From positions 186,001-250,000 of the forward strand of contig NZ_QBUD01000001.1 in NCBI RefSeq assembly GCF_003058085.1: DNA of 64,000 nucleotides. The letters run 5' to 3'. Position 1 is the first letter of the stretch. Every line of letters begins with the position of its first letter. Below the pieces are notes generated by a model, which saw nothing but the letters and a program-made list of their open reading frames with translations, did not search any database and was not told the DNA's origin. Below are positions 55,505-63,920 of the stretch, one piece after another. This stretch comes from Yoonia sediminilitoris (lineage in GTDB: Bacteria; Pseudomonadota; Alphaproteobacteria; Rhodobacterales; Rhodobacteraceae). The position numbers and the translations under genes were made by a program.

Positions 55505-55972
55505 ATGATAAAGTTCTTGTTAAGTTTTGCGTTGCTCGCAGGCAGCATGGCCTATGCCTCTCCTCAGGGGGTCGTGCATGTGATCGACGCGGACACGATC
55601 GAAGTAGACGGACAGCGCGTGCGGCTATTTGGGATCGACGCGCCGGAAGTTGGTCAACCATGCGTGATGTCAGGGCGTTCCGCAGATTGTGGTCGCTGGG
55701 CGCGGGATCGTGTGGTTGACCGTTTCGCCGGGGCGCAGGCGATTTGCATACAGGTTGATGTTGATCGTTTTGGCCGGATCGTTGCGACCTGTCAGGTCGG
55801 TGACGAAGACATGAGCGCGGTCATCGTCAGATCTGGTTGGGCATGGGCATATATGCGGTATTCCGATGCCTATGCGCTTGAAGAAAAGTCGGCGGCGCTG
55901 GATGGTCTGGGACTGTGGCAATTCGAGGTGCAGAGGCCAGAAGACTACCGCGCGACCTTGGCGCGGGGCTAG
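55505..55972 (+). CDS. Secreted thermonuclease-family protein
   Basis: The 155-residue protein has a signal peptide (MIKFLLSFALLAGSMAYAS) and an SNase-like fold (VHVIDADTIEVDGQRVRLFGIDAPEVGQ with the Asp and Arg, then RYSDAYALEEKSAALDGLGLW). It probably cleaves DNA or RNA outside the cytoplasm, maybe for nutrients. Convergent with the PccR-like gene. Confidence 0.88.
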   Translation: MIKFLLSFALLAGSMAYASPQGVVHVIDADTIEVDGQRVRLFGIDAPEVGQPCVMSGRSADCGRWARDRVVDRFAGAQAICIQVDVDRFGRIVATCQVGDEDMSAVIVRSGWAWAYMRYSDAYALEEKSAALDGLGLWQFEVQRPEDYRATLARG

Positions 55973-55973
55973 C

Positions 55974-56016
55974 GCGTTTCGCATTTGGTCTGCGACATCA
56001 GCGAATGGCGAAACGC
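55974..56016. terminator. Bidirectional hairpin terminator
   Basis: GCGTTTCGC at 55974 pairs perfectly with GCGAAACGC at 56008, with a structured inner part and TTT after it on the plus strand. It lies between two convergent genes and starts just after the nuclease stop. Confidence 0.6.
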
Positions 56017-56017
56017 T

Positions 56018-57418
56018 TTAATCCAATTGATAAGGCAGGACACCGCGCGTGTCGGGATCGACCCGCAACTTTCTTTCCAGCGGGGGGACTGACCGCTGAT
56101 GGCAATTGCGCCGCTCACAAATCCGGCAGGAAATGCCGATCGGCGCATAGGCGTCGGCGGCGTCGATTTCCATGTGATCGGCATAGACCAACGCACGGGC
56201 ATGGCGCACCTCGCAGCCCAACCCGATGGCATAGCGGCGGGTGGGCAGATGATAGGCCCCACCGGATTTGCTGACGTCGCGCGCAAGACAGAAATAGCGT
56301 TCTCCGTCCGGCGTTTCAGCCAGCTGACGCAAAAATTGACCGGGTGTTTCAAAGGCTTGATGCACGTTCCACAAAGGACAGGCCCCACCATAGCGCGCAA
56401 ATTGCAGGGTGGTGGCCGAGTGGCGCTTGGTAATCGTGCCTGCCTGATCGACACGCACAAAGAAGAATGGAATGCCCTTTGCCGCGGGGCGCTGCATCGT
56501 GGACAGCCTGTGCGCCACCTGCTCGAGCGATGCGCCAAACCGGGCAGCCAGAACTTCCAGATCATGCCGGGTGTCTTGGGCGGCTGCAAGGAAAGTCGCG
56601 TAGGGCATCAGCGCGGCCCCAGCAAAATAGTTGGCCAGCCCGACCTTGGCGATGCTGCGTGCTTCGACTGATTGGAAGCGGGCCAGATCAAGGGTGGCGT
56701 TCAGCAAAGGGGCCTGTGTCGTCAACGCCAATTGGATCAGCAGTTGAAAGGTCTGGGACGCAGGGTTTGTCTGCTTTGAAATGGTGAGTTGTCCGGTCGC
56801 CGGATTGAACTGGCGAACAACATTTGTGTCGGCAAGGACCGTCGTCACCTGATGTGATTCAAGCACGCGGATTGCAGCTTTTGCCATCGTCTCGCCTGGT
56901 TTGCGCTGACTTGCGAAACGCTCGGCGCTGCGGTCCACGGCGTCGATGTAATTATCGCAGTAGTGAAAGAAATCGCGGACCTCTTCCCACGGGCTGGGTT
57001 GCAGGCGGGCATCTTCGCGGCCCAATGCCTCGTCCAGTGAAGCCAGCCGTTCGTGGCTTTGCCGGTAGGCTGTGTGCAGATCAAGAAAGGCGCGCACAAG
57101 GCTGGGTGCGTTCGAGGCCGCAAGCCGCAAGTCGGCCAGCGCCGGCGCAGGGCCGGTAAAGACAGGATCGGCGAGCGCCTCGCGCATGTCGCCGACCAGT
57201 CGGGCTTCGTCCCCGGACTGCAATTCTGTCACATCAAACCCGAATTCCTGTGCCAGTCCCAATACGACCGACGTGGACACCGGCCGGTTGTTGTTTTCCA
57301 TCTGGTTAAGATAGGGCAGGGACACGCCCAGCTTTTCTGCGAATTCTTTCTGCGTTAGTGACAGCCTGCCGCGCAATTCGCGCAGCTTGGCACCTGCATA
57401 GAGTTTCTGGTTTGCCAT
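56018..57418 (-). CDS. pccR: PccR-like short-chain fatty-acyl-CoA regulator (ScfR/RamB type)
   Basis: The 466-residue regulator has an XRE helix-turn-helix (about 9-62: AKLRELRGRLSLTQKEFAEKLGVSLPYLNQMENNNRPVS) and an IrrE-like central domain. A C-terminal domain (DUF2083 type) ends with the Cys cluster CRICERRNCHQRS. Rhodobacter PccR controls propionyl-CoA carboxylase; its placement next to pccB supports the same role here. The ATG at 57418 (MANQKLYAGAKLRE) is preferred over 57442. A symmetric TTTGC-rich site precedes it. Confidence 0.88.
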   Translation of the reverse strand: MANQKLYAGAKLRELRGRLSLTQKEFAEKLGVSLPYLNQMENNNRPVSTSVVLGLAQEFGFDVTELQSGDEARLVGDMREALADPVFTGPAPALADLRLAASNAPSLVRAFLDLHTAYRQSHERLASLDEALGREDARLQPSPWEEVRDFFHYCDNYIDAVDRSAERFASQRKPGETMAKAAIRVLESHQVTTVLADTNVVRQFNPATGQLTISKQTNPASQTFQLLIQLALTTQAPLLNATLDLARFQSVEARSIAKVGLANYFAGAALMPYATFLAAAQDTRHDLEVLAARFGASLEQVAHRLSTMQRPAAKGIPFFFVRVDQAGTITKRHSATTLQFARYGGACPLWNVHQAFETPGQFLRQLAETPDGERYFCLARDVSKSGGAYHLPTRRYAIGLGCEVRHARALVYADHMEIDAADAYAPIGISCRICERRNCHQRSVPPLERKLRVDPDTRGVLPYQLD

Positions 57419-57426
57419 CGGATACC

Positions 57427-57462
57427 TTTGCAGTTTTGCCAAATCTGTTTAGCAACTGCAAA
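57427..57462. promoter_or_regulatory. PccR-like operator upstream of pccR
   Basis: TTTGCA at 57427 and its inverse TGCAAA at 57457-57462, with TTTGCCAAA at 57435-57443 in between. The arrangement is nearly symmetric and lies just upstream of the pccR start, which would allow autoregulation. Confidence 0.55.
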
Positions 57463-57469
57463 GCGCGCG

Positions 57470-58681
57470 TCAAGCGACCTGCTTTGCCCGCCAGATGACA
57501 AATGAAATCGCAAGGAATGCCAGCACTGATGTGCCAAGCATGACCAGCTGGAGCGGCAATGTGCCTGACTCAACCGTCAGCAGCCCACCTGCCAATTGCG
57601 ACAAGGCGGCTCCGCCCCCGATCATGAAGGCACCGCCCAATCCGCTGGCTGTACCTGCAAGGTGCGGCCGCACAGAGATCGAACCGGCCATCGCATTGGG
57701 CATGGTCAACCCATTTCCGAGCCCCAGAAAGACACAAAAGCCGAAGAAATTCAGCGGGTGCGCGACACCTGACAAGGTGATAATCAGCGAGATAGACAGC
57801 CCGATGATAGTGACTACCGTTCCCAGAAGTGCCATCCGGTTAACCCCGACCCTCGTCGAGAACCTGCCAGAGATGTAATTCCCGGCGGCATATCCGCATG
57901 CGGGCGCGCCAAGGGCGACCCCGCTCCATAAGGGCGAGAGGCCAAACAGGCTGGTTGCGACAAAAGATGCGCCGCCGAGCAGCGCGAAAAAGGCCCCTGA
58001 ACTGAATGCGGTGGCGAGAACGTAGCCCCAGAACCGTGGTGATCGCAGTAGTTCGGGATAGCCTTTGAGTTGGTCAGCAAAGCTGACGCCCCCGCTTTTG
58101 ACGGTTTCACCAAGATCAAGATAGACCATTACGAAGACCATAAGCCCGCAGATTGCCAAAAAAATGAAGGTCGCATGCCAGCCAAACCACTGGTCCAGCG
58201 CCCCGCCGATCATTGGGCCAATCATTGGAACAATCGCCATGCCCATGGTGACATAGCCGATCATTGACGCGGCCTCTTCCTGCGGGACCATATCGCGGAC
58301 TACCGCCCTGCTAAGCGCCATGCATGTGGCGACCGCCGCTTGCAGGATGCGGAAGAACAGAAACGCTTCGATCGAGGTGGCAAAATATGCGCCCATCGTC
58401 GCAAACACAAAGATAACCAGTGACCCCATGATCATATTGCGCCGCCCGTAGCGGTCCGAAAACGGTCCGATGAAAAGCTGCAACAGGGCCGTCGCGGCCA
58501 GATACCCTGACAATGCAATTTGCATGATGGCATAGTCGGTCTGGAAATATGTCGTCATGGCTGCCAGAGAGGGCAGGAAAATCGACATGTTCATTGCCGA
58601 CATCCCTGTGATCAGGATCAGCGTAATGATGTGCGGGGGCGTTGCACGGTCCAGAAACCGGATGTTGGGCATGGCTGTCAT
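57470..58681 (-). CDS. Bcr/CflA-type multidrug efflux MFS transporter
   Basis: The 403-residue membrane protein has 12 helices; the first region has MSIFLPSLAAMTTYFQTDYAIMQIALSGYLAATALLQLFIGPFSDRYGRRN (MFS motif A), and motif C-like MIGPMIGGALDQWFGWHATF marks a drug/H+ antiporter. Bcr/CflA members export antibiotics or amino acids. It stands between pccR and pccB on the minus strand, so regulation may be shared. Confidence 0.88.
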   Translation of the reverse strand: MTAMPNIRFLDRATPPHIITLILITGMSAMNMSIFLPSLAAMTTYFQTDYAIMQIALSGYLAATALLQLFIGPFSDRYGRRNMIMGSLVIFVFATMGAYFATSIEAFLFFRILQAAVATCMALSRAVVRDMVPQEEAASMIGYVTMGMAIVPMIGPMIGGALDQWFGWHATFIFLAICGLMVFVMVYLDLGETVKSGGVSFADQLKGYPELLRSPRFWGYVLATAFSSGAFFALLGGASFVATSLFGLSPLWSGVALGAPACGYAAGNYISGRFSTRVGVNRMALLGTVVTIIGLSISLIITLSGVAHPLNFFGFCVFLGLGNGLTMPNAMAGSISVRPHLAGTASGLGGAFMIGGGAALSQLAGGLLTVESGTLPLQLVMLGTSVLAFLAISFVIWRAKQVA

Positions 58682-58753
58682 AGAAAGGACTTAGGCCAGA
58701 GGATGCGCGCTGTCCATTGCCTGCGGCTGCACAGCGGACGGTATTTCAGTCAG

Positions 58754-58801
58754 TTTGCATATTTGCAGTAATTTGAATTTGCTAACCCAATGGTTTGCAA
58801 A
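58754..58801 (+). promoter_or_regulatory. PccR-like operator upstream of pccB
   Basis: TTTGCA at 58754, TTTGCA at 58762, TTTGC at 58778 and a TTTGCAAA palindrome at 58794-58801. These match the kind of TTTGCAAA element described for PccR. They lie 75-120 bases before pccB, in the right place for activation by PccR. Confidence 0.65.
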
Positions 58802-58875
58802 TTTTCTCATTCGGGCTTCTGCTTGGCGTTTTTTGGCGTTAGTCAGGTGCAAACAAGCAGCGGGGGGACATCTTC

Positions 58876-60405
58876 ATGGACGTTTTGCAGGAACTCGAAG
58901 CGCGGCGCGCCACAGCTCGATTGGGCGGAGGGGCAAGACGGATTGCCGCGCAGCACGCCAAGGGCAAACTGACCGCCCGCGAAAGGATTGATCTTTTGCT
59001 GGATGAAGGGTCGTTCGAAGAGTTCGATATGTTCGTGACGCACCGTTGCACCGACTTCGGTATGGAAAAAGACCGCCCCGCTGGTGATGGGGTCGTGACA
59101 GGGTGGGGCACCATCAATGGCCGCATGGTCTATGTGTTCAGTCAGGATTTCACCGTCTTTGGCGGGTCACTGTCCGAAACCCATGCCCAGAAAATCTGCA
59201 AGATCATGGATATGGCGGTGCAGAACGGCGCACCCGTAATCGGGATCAACGATTCCGGTGGTGCGCGTATTCAGGAAGGCGTGGCTTCGCTGGCAGGCTA
59301 TGCCGAAGTTTTCCAGCGCAATATCATGGCCTCGGGGGTCGTGCCGCAGATCAGTGTTATCATGGGCCCCTGTGCGGGCGGTGCGGTTTACAGCCCGGCG
59401 ATGACCGACTTTATTTTTATGGTCAAAGACAGCAGCTACATGTTTGTCACCGGCCCTGACGTCGTGAAAACCGTCACCAACGAGGTCGTTACGGCTGAAG
59501 AACTTGGCGGCGCGTCCACGCATACCAAGAAATCTTCGGTCGCAGACGCGGCCTTTGAAAACGACGTTGAGGCGCTGGCCGAAGTCCGTCGTCTGGTTGA
59601 TTTTCTGCCTCTGAACAACCGCGACAAGCCCCCGGTACGCCCGTTCTTTGATGATGTGAACCGGATCGAGGGCAGCCTTGATACGCTGATTCCCGATAAT
59701 CCAAATACGCCCTACGACATGAAGGAACTGATCACGAAAATCGCTGATGAAGGCGATTTTTACGAGATTCAGGAGGATTTTGCCAAGAACATCCTGACAG
59801 GTTTCGCCCGTTTGGAGGGGACAACCGTCGGTATCGTGGCCAACCAGCCAATGGTGCTTGCCGGATGTCTGGATATCGACAGCAGCCGCAAGGCCGCGCG
59901 GTTTGTCCGTTTCTGCGACGCCTTCGAAATACCGATCCTGACACTGGTCGATGTGCCCGGCTTTCTGCCCGGCACCAGTCAGGAATATGGTGGCGTGATC
60001 AAACATGGGGCCAAGCTGCTGTTCGCCTACGGAGAAGCGACCGTGCCCAAGGTGACGGTCATCACCCGCAAGGCCTATGGTGGTGCCTATGACGTGATGG
60101 CGTCAAAACACCTGCGGGCCGACTACAACTATGCATGGCCGACGGCGGAAGTGGCGGTGATGGGCGCCAAGGGCGCGACCGAGATTATCCATCGCGCCGA
60201 TCTGGCTGATGCCGAAAAAATCGCGGCTCATACCAAGGAATATGAGGATCGTTTTGCCAATCCATTTGTCGCCGCTGAAAAAGGCTTCATTGACGAAGTG
60301 ATCATGCCACATTCCACCCGCAAACGCGTTTGTCGGGCCTTTGCATCCTTGCGCACCAAACAGCAGCAAATACCATGGAAAAAGCACGACAATATCCCCC
60401 TGTGA
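58876..60405 (+). CDS. pccB: Propionyl-CoA carboxylase beta subunit
   Basis: The 509-residue carboxyltransferase subunit. [20 protein letters not shown] and [25 protein letters not shown] form the N-terminal oxyanion site; [52 protein letters not shown] the C-terminal one. It moves CO2 from carboxybiotin to propionyl-CoA, giving methylmalonyl-CoA. It pairs with pccA at 61897, which is separated by about 1.5 kb of small genes. GGGGGG lies before the ATG. Confidence 0.97.
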   Translation: MDVLQELEARRATARLGGGARRIAAQHAKGKLTARERIDLLLDEGSFEEFDMFVTHRCTDFGMEKDRPAGDGVVTGWGTINGRMVYVFSQDFTVFGGSLSETHAQKICKIMDMAVQNGAPVIGINDSGGARIQEGVASLAGYAEVFQRNIMASGVVPQISVIMGPCAGGAVYSPAMTDFIFMVKDSSYMFVTGPDVVKTVTNEVVTAEELGGASTHTKKSSVADAAFENDVEALAEVRRLVDFLPLNNRDKPPVRPFFDDVNRIEGSLDTLIPDNPNTPYDMKELITKIADEGDFYEIQEDFAKNILTGFARLEGTTVGIVANQPMVLAGCLDIDSSRKAARFVRFCDAFEIPILTLVDVPGFLPGTSQEYGGVIKHGAKLLFAYGEATVPKVTVITRKAYGGAYDVMASKHLRADYNYAWPTAEVAVMGAKGATEIIHRADLADAEKIAAHTKEYEDRFANPFVAAEKGFIDEVIMPHSTRKRVCRAFASLRTKQQQIPWKKHDNIPL

Positions 60406-60647
60406 TCTGGCGGGCGTCGGCAAAAGGAATGCGCAGAAGTATGAAGGTTTTTCCTAAATTTTTGTTACTTGCCAGCAGGGTCGGCCAGTTTGTGCCGTTG
60501 TTGCAAGGCCGCATACAGCCATTTTATGGGGCGCGTGGCGATGGTTTGCTACAAGATATGGGGTTGGACCGTGCAATGCGCGGAAACCAGCGGCAAATTT
60601 TCGCTAAGTTTGATTTACATCCCTATAAAATCATTAGCTTTTTGGGT
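60406..60647. other. Gap after pccB with one unassigned open frame
   Basis: An open frame from about 60440 begins MKVFPKFLLLASRVGQ and contains DGLLQDMGLDRAMRG, weakly like DUF1127 proteins (DHLLRDIGLxRA). It overlaps the likely RNA element and the 60731 gene in another frame, so I do not call it. A TATAAAAT -10-like box is at 60624-60631. Confidence 0.35.
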
Positions 60648-60712
60648 ATGGTGACCTGGCAGGGCGCAAGCCATGCTCATAACCAGAGGCAGAACAATCT
60701 GCCCATCACCAT
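60648..60712 (+). ncRNA. Possible structured leader RNA (three-way junction)
   Basis: ATGGTGA (60648-60654) pairs with TCACCAT (60706-60712) as closing stem. CTGG (60656) pairs with CCAG (60683), enclosing GGC-GCAA-GCC. GGCAGA (60688) pairs with TCTGCC (60698) around ACAA. The -10-like box at 60624-60631 would start transcription just before it. It ends 18 bases before a small secreted-peptide gene. It matches no riboswitch class I can name; it may be a chance fold. Confidence 0.4.
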
Positions 60713-60730
60713 CCGAGGCTTAGAAAAATC

Positions 60731-60856
60731 ATGGAGAAAAAATTCATTTTTGCGCTCCTGGCCCTTGTTGCACTTGTCGCCATTTCCGGCAGTCAGGATG
60801 CCAACGCCATGCGCTATACGTCTGACAGGGCAATCCAGGGCGACAACCTGCGCTAA
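60731..60856 (+). CDS. Small secreted or membrane peptide
   Basis: 41 residues: MEKKFIFALLALVALVAISG is a signal-like hydrophobic helix, then SQDANAMRYTSDRAIQGDNLR. GAGG lies 12 bases before the ATG, a loose but possible ribosome site. It lies between pccB and pccA. Roseobacter genomes often carry small genes in this spot; the function is unknown. Codon use and the hydrophobic N-terminus support it. Confidence 0.6.
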   Translation: MEKKFIFALLALVALVAISGSQDANAMRYTSDRAIQGDNLR

Positions 60857-60910
60857 ACCCGACCTGCGGCCCCTTGCTCACTTCGGATTTGCGTGGGGAG
60901 GGTGCTGACC

Positions 60911-61258
60911 ATGGAAAAGCACCGCGGATTTCCCGGACGTTTGCCCGGCACCGATTTTCAGTTCGTTATCAGACGGGCACACAAGGCCGGGGCAACACCG
61001 CTGGTTGCGCGTGAACGCTACCCTGACCGGCGACCACCGGACAAACGCGCCGACGCTGGTTTCATGCAGGCGCTGTGGGAACATTTCGGTGAAGAACCCT
61101 TTGTGCGGGGCAATCTGGATGCGGGACGGCTTGGATGGCTGCTGGGGCGCGAGGTCATCGCGGCTGAAGACCCTTTTGATCCGGCCAGCTATGACGCGCT
61201 GCTGCGGATTGACGTGGCCGTCGCACGTGTCAGCTTTCCTGACATCTTTGGGGGCTAG
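60911..61258 (+). CDS. Conserved-looking hypothetical protein
   Basis: 115 residues, cytoplasmic, acidic to neutral: MEKHRGFPGRLPGTDFQFVIRRAHKAG... RRPPDKRADAGFMQALWEHFGEEP... LGWLLGREVIAAEDPFDPASYDALLRIDV. No domain recognised. GGGGAGGG lies 9 bases before the ATG, a strong ribosome site, so the gene is likely real. GTG 60893 is an alternative start. It lies between the subunit genes of propionyl-CoA carboxylase. Confidence 0.72.
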   Translation: MEKHRGFPGRLPGTDFQFVIRRAHKAGATPLVARERYPDRRPPDKRADAGFMQALWEHFGEEPFVRGNLDAGRLGWLLGREVIAAEDPFDPASYDALLRIDVAVARVSFPDIFGG

Positions 61259-61438
61259 TGGCACATGTCTCTCGAGATAGAATCAGTCAAAATACAACTT
61301 AAGCAGGAACTTGGCTATTTATGGGGGGGTGGAATTTGCGGGTTTGCCCTTCGCCTTTTTTCCGGCAAAGTCTTACCAACAACGCAGCGTTCCAAAAAAC
61401 AAACCGTTGTTACTTGTCACTACCGTTACCCTTCCCCC

Positions 61439-61471
61439 AACCGGTCTGCCTTTGCTCAAGGCGGGCCGGTT
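61439..61471 (+). terminator. 14-bp stem hairpin in the 61259-61599 gap
   Basis: AACCGGTCTGCCTT pairs with AAGGCGGGCCGGTT (two G-U pairs) around TGCTC, then TCCCTTTT. It is about 180 bases after the nearest stop, so it may end that transcript or a small RNA. The remaining gap (61259-61599) has no convincing gene; a TTGATA / TACTAT pair at 61506-61536 with 19-base spacing could serve the next gene. Confidence 0.5.
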
Positions 61472-61599
61472 TCCCTTTTCCGCTCATTCTGCAGGAAATG
61501 TAGGTTTGATATTGGATATCAGGTAAGGTTTACTATTGAGTACATCACACGAAGCGCCATCTCCGGGGCTCTCTCACACATCATAATGGGCAAAACAAA

Positions 61600-61809
61600 A
61601 TGCAAAAGAAATCAATCATCATCGCGGCAGTTGCAGTTTTCGGCTTGGCCGGCTGTCTGGATACAGACCTTGAGCGCGGCGTCGCAGGCGCAGGCGCGGG
61701 TGTTGTGGCAGCAAATGTTCTGGGCACTGATCCTGCTGGCACGGCCCTTGCCGGTGCTGCCGTGGGCGTATTGTGCGACGACGCAGGCGTCTGCCGCCCA
61801 GCACGCTAA
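61600..61809 (+). CDS. Small Gly/Ala-rich lipoprotein
   Basis: 69 residues: a lipobox (IIAAVAVFGLAGC) then a glycine-zipper-like stretch (GVAGAGAGVVAANVLG, GTALAGAAVGVL) and CDDAGVCRPAR with two Cys. Short lipoproteins of this type are common in Rhodobacterales with unknown function, probably in the outer membrane. It is 87 bases before pccA with a terminator between them. Confidence 0.82.
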   Translation: MQKKSIIIAAVAVFGLAGCLDTDLERGVAGAGAGVVAANVLGTDPAGTALAGAAVGVLCDDAGVCRPAR

Positions 61810-61843
61810 AATAACCGCCCAAAACGGGCGACAAAATCAATTG

Positions 61844-61878
61844 AACCGTCGTCGGGGTGCGTCCCCGGCGGCGGTTTT
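61844..61878 (+). terminator. Hairpin between the small lipoprotein gene and pccA
   Basis: AACCGTCGTCGGGG pairs with CCCCGGCGGCGGTT, with G-U pairs, around TGCGT, followed by TT. It probably ends the lipoprotein transcript, so pccA may have its own promoter or rely on read-through. Confidence 0.6.
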
Positions 61879-61896
61879 CTGTTTGGGGGACGGATA

Positions 61897-63894
61897 ATGT
61901 TCAAGAAAATACTCATCGCCAACCGTGGTGAAATCGCCTGCCGGGTCATCAAGTCCGCACGCAAAATGGGGATCAAAACGGTTGCGATCTATTCCGATGC
62001 GGACCGCAATGCGCTGCACGTGAAGATGGCGGATGAAGCCGTACATATAGGGCCGCCCCCGGCCAACCAGTCCTACATCGTCATCGACAGGGTGATGGAT
62101 GCGATCCGGCAAACCGGCGCCGAAGCGGTGCATCCCGGCTATGGGTTCCTGTCCGAGAACGCCAAATTCGCCGAAGCGCTCGAGGCCGAAGGCGTGGCCT
62201 TTATTGGTCCGCCCAAGGGCGCGATCGAGGCGATGGGCGACAAGATTACCTCCAAAAAACTGGCCCAAGAGGCGGATGTGTCCACCGTACCCGGCTATAT
62301 GGGGCTGATCGAGGACGCCGAAGAGGCTGTTACAATCTCGAACGAGATTGGCTATCCGGTGATGATCAAAGCCTCTGCAGGTGGTGGCGGCAAGGGGATG
62401 CGAATCGCCTGGAACGATGATGAAGCCCGCGTGGGGTTTCAGTCATCCAAGAACGAGGCGGCCAACAGCTTTGGCGATGACCGCATCTTCATCGAAAAAT
62501 TCGTCACCCAACCGCGTCACATCGAAATTCAGGTTCTGTGCGATGGTCACGGCAACGCGGTCTACCTGCACGAGCGCGAATGTTCAATTCAGCGCCGGAA
62601 CCAGAAGGTGATCGAGGAAGCCCCAAGCCCGTTCCTGGATGAGGCGACGCGCAAGGCAATGGGCGAACAGTCCGTCGCGCTGGCGCAGGCTGTGGGTTAT
62701 ACCAGTGCGGGCACGGTGGAATTCATTGTCGATGGCGACCGGAATTTCTATTTCCTTGAGATGAACACCCGCTTGCAGGTGGAACACCCTGTCACCGAAT
62801 TGATCACGGGTGTCGATCTGGTCGAACAGATGATCCGTGTCGCGGCGGGCGAAAAACTCCCCTTTGAACAGAAAGACCTGAAAATTAATGGCTGGGCGAT
62901 GGAAAGCCGGCTCTATGCCGAGGACCCCTATCGGGGGTTCCTGCCCTCAATTGGCCGCCTGTCCCGCTACCGTCCGCCCGCAGAAGAGGCGACGAAACTG
63001 CGTGCTGTCCGCAATGATACAGGTGTGTATGAGGGCGGCGAAATCAGCATGTACTACGACCCGATGATTGCCAAACTGTGCACATGGGCCCCTGACCGTG
63101 CCACCGCGATCGAAGAAATGCGCCTTGCCCTTGACGGGTTCGAGCTTGAGGGGATCGGCCACAACCTGCCCTTCCTTGCTGCCGTCTATGACCATCCCAA
63201 GTTCACGTCCGGCAATATGACGACGGCCTTCATTGAGGAAGAGTACCCCGACGGATTTGATGGCGTGACCTTGCCTGATGCCGCGTGCACCCGGATTGCC
63301 GCTGCCGCTGCCGCCATGCACCGCGTCGCCGAAATTCGGCGCGCGCGCATTTCGGGACGGATGGACAACCACGAACGCCACGTCGGTGAGGATTGGGTCG
63401 TGACTTTGCAGGGCGTTTCGCACGATGTGGTCATTACCGCTGACAAAGGCGGCGCGGATGTGCGGATTGGTGATGACACGTTGCGAGTGGAAAGCGACTG
63501 GACACCAGGGGACCAACTGGCGCGCCTGAGTGTGGACGGTGCGCCCTTGGTGTTGAAGGTTGGCAAAATCTCGGGCGGGTTCCGCGTGCGCTATCGCGGC
63601 GCCGACCTCAAGGTACATGTGCGCACCCCGCGGCAGGCAGAGCTGGCGGCAATGATGCCGGAAAAACTGGCGGCGGATACGTCCAAACTGCTGCTGTGCC
63701 CGATGCCGGGGCTGATCGTCAAAGTCGACGTGGCCGAGGGCGACGAAGTCCAAGAGGGTCAGGCGCTGTGTACGGTCGAGGCGATGAAGATGGAAAACAT
63801 CCTGCGTGCCGAGCGCAAGGGCATCGTCAAAGTCGTGAAAGCATCCGCTGGCGATAGTCTGGCGGTGGATGATGTGATTATGGAGTTCGAATAG
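61897..63894 (+). CDS. pccA: Propionyl-CoA carboxylase alpha subunit (biotin carboxylase and carrier)
   Basis: The 665-residue protein has a biotin carboxylase N-domain (FKKILIANRGEIACRVIKSARKMGIKTVAIYS), the ATP-grasp glycine loop KASAGGGGKGMRIAW, EMNTRLQVEHPVTE, the BT linker domain typical of PCC (about 480-590) and a C-terminal biotin carrier with VEAMKMENILRAE, where the Lys is biotinylated. It carboxylates biotin for the beta subunit encoded by pccB. Confidence 0.97.
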   Translation: MFKKILIANRGEIACRVIKSARKMGIKTVAIYSDADRNALHVKMADEAVHIGPPPANQSYIVIDRVMDAIRQTGAEAVHPGYGFLSENAKFAEALEAEGVAFIGPPKGAIEAMGDKITSKKLAQEADVSTVPGYMGLIEDAEEAVTISNEIGYPVMIKASAGGGGKGMRIAWNDDEARVGFQSSKNEAANSFGDDRIFIEKFVTQPRHIEIQVLCDGHGNAVYLHERECSIQRRNQKVIEEAPSPFLDEATRKAMGEQSVALAQAVGYTSAGTVEFIVDGDRNFYFLEMNTRLQVEHPVTELITGVDLVEQMIRVAAGEKLPFEQKDLKINGWAMESRLYAEDPYRGFLPSIGRLSRYRPPAEEATKLRAVRNDTGVYEGGEISMYYDPMIAKLCTWAPDRATAIEEMRLALDGFELEGIGHNLPFLAAVYDHPKFTSGNMTTAFIEEEYPDGFDGVTLPDAACTRIAAAAAAMHRVAEIRRARISGRMDNHERHVGEDWVVTLQGVSHDVVITADKGGADVRIGDDTLRVESDWTPGDQLARLSVDGAPLVLKVGKISGGFRVRYRGADLKVHVRTPRQAELAAMMPEKLAADTSKLLLCPMPGLIVKVDVAEGDEVQEGQALCTVEAMKMENILRAERKGIVKVVKASAGDSLAVDDVIMEFE

Positions 63895-63920
63895 ATGGGC
63901 TTTGCCGTCGGGATATCGGC

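Noticed and set aside
60440..60700. An open frame with a DGLLQDMGLDRA stretch, slightly like DUF1127
   Set aside because: The match is short, the rest is unlike the family, and it overlaps the probable RNA element and the next gene.
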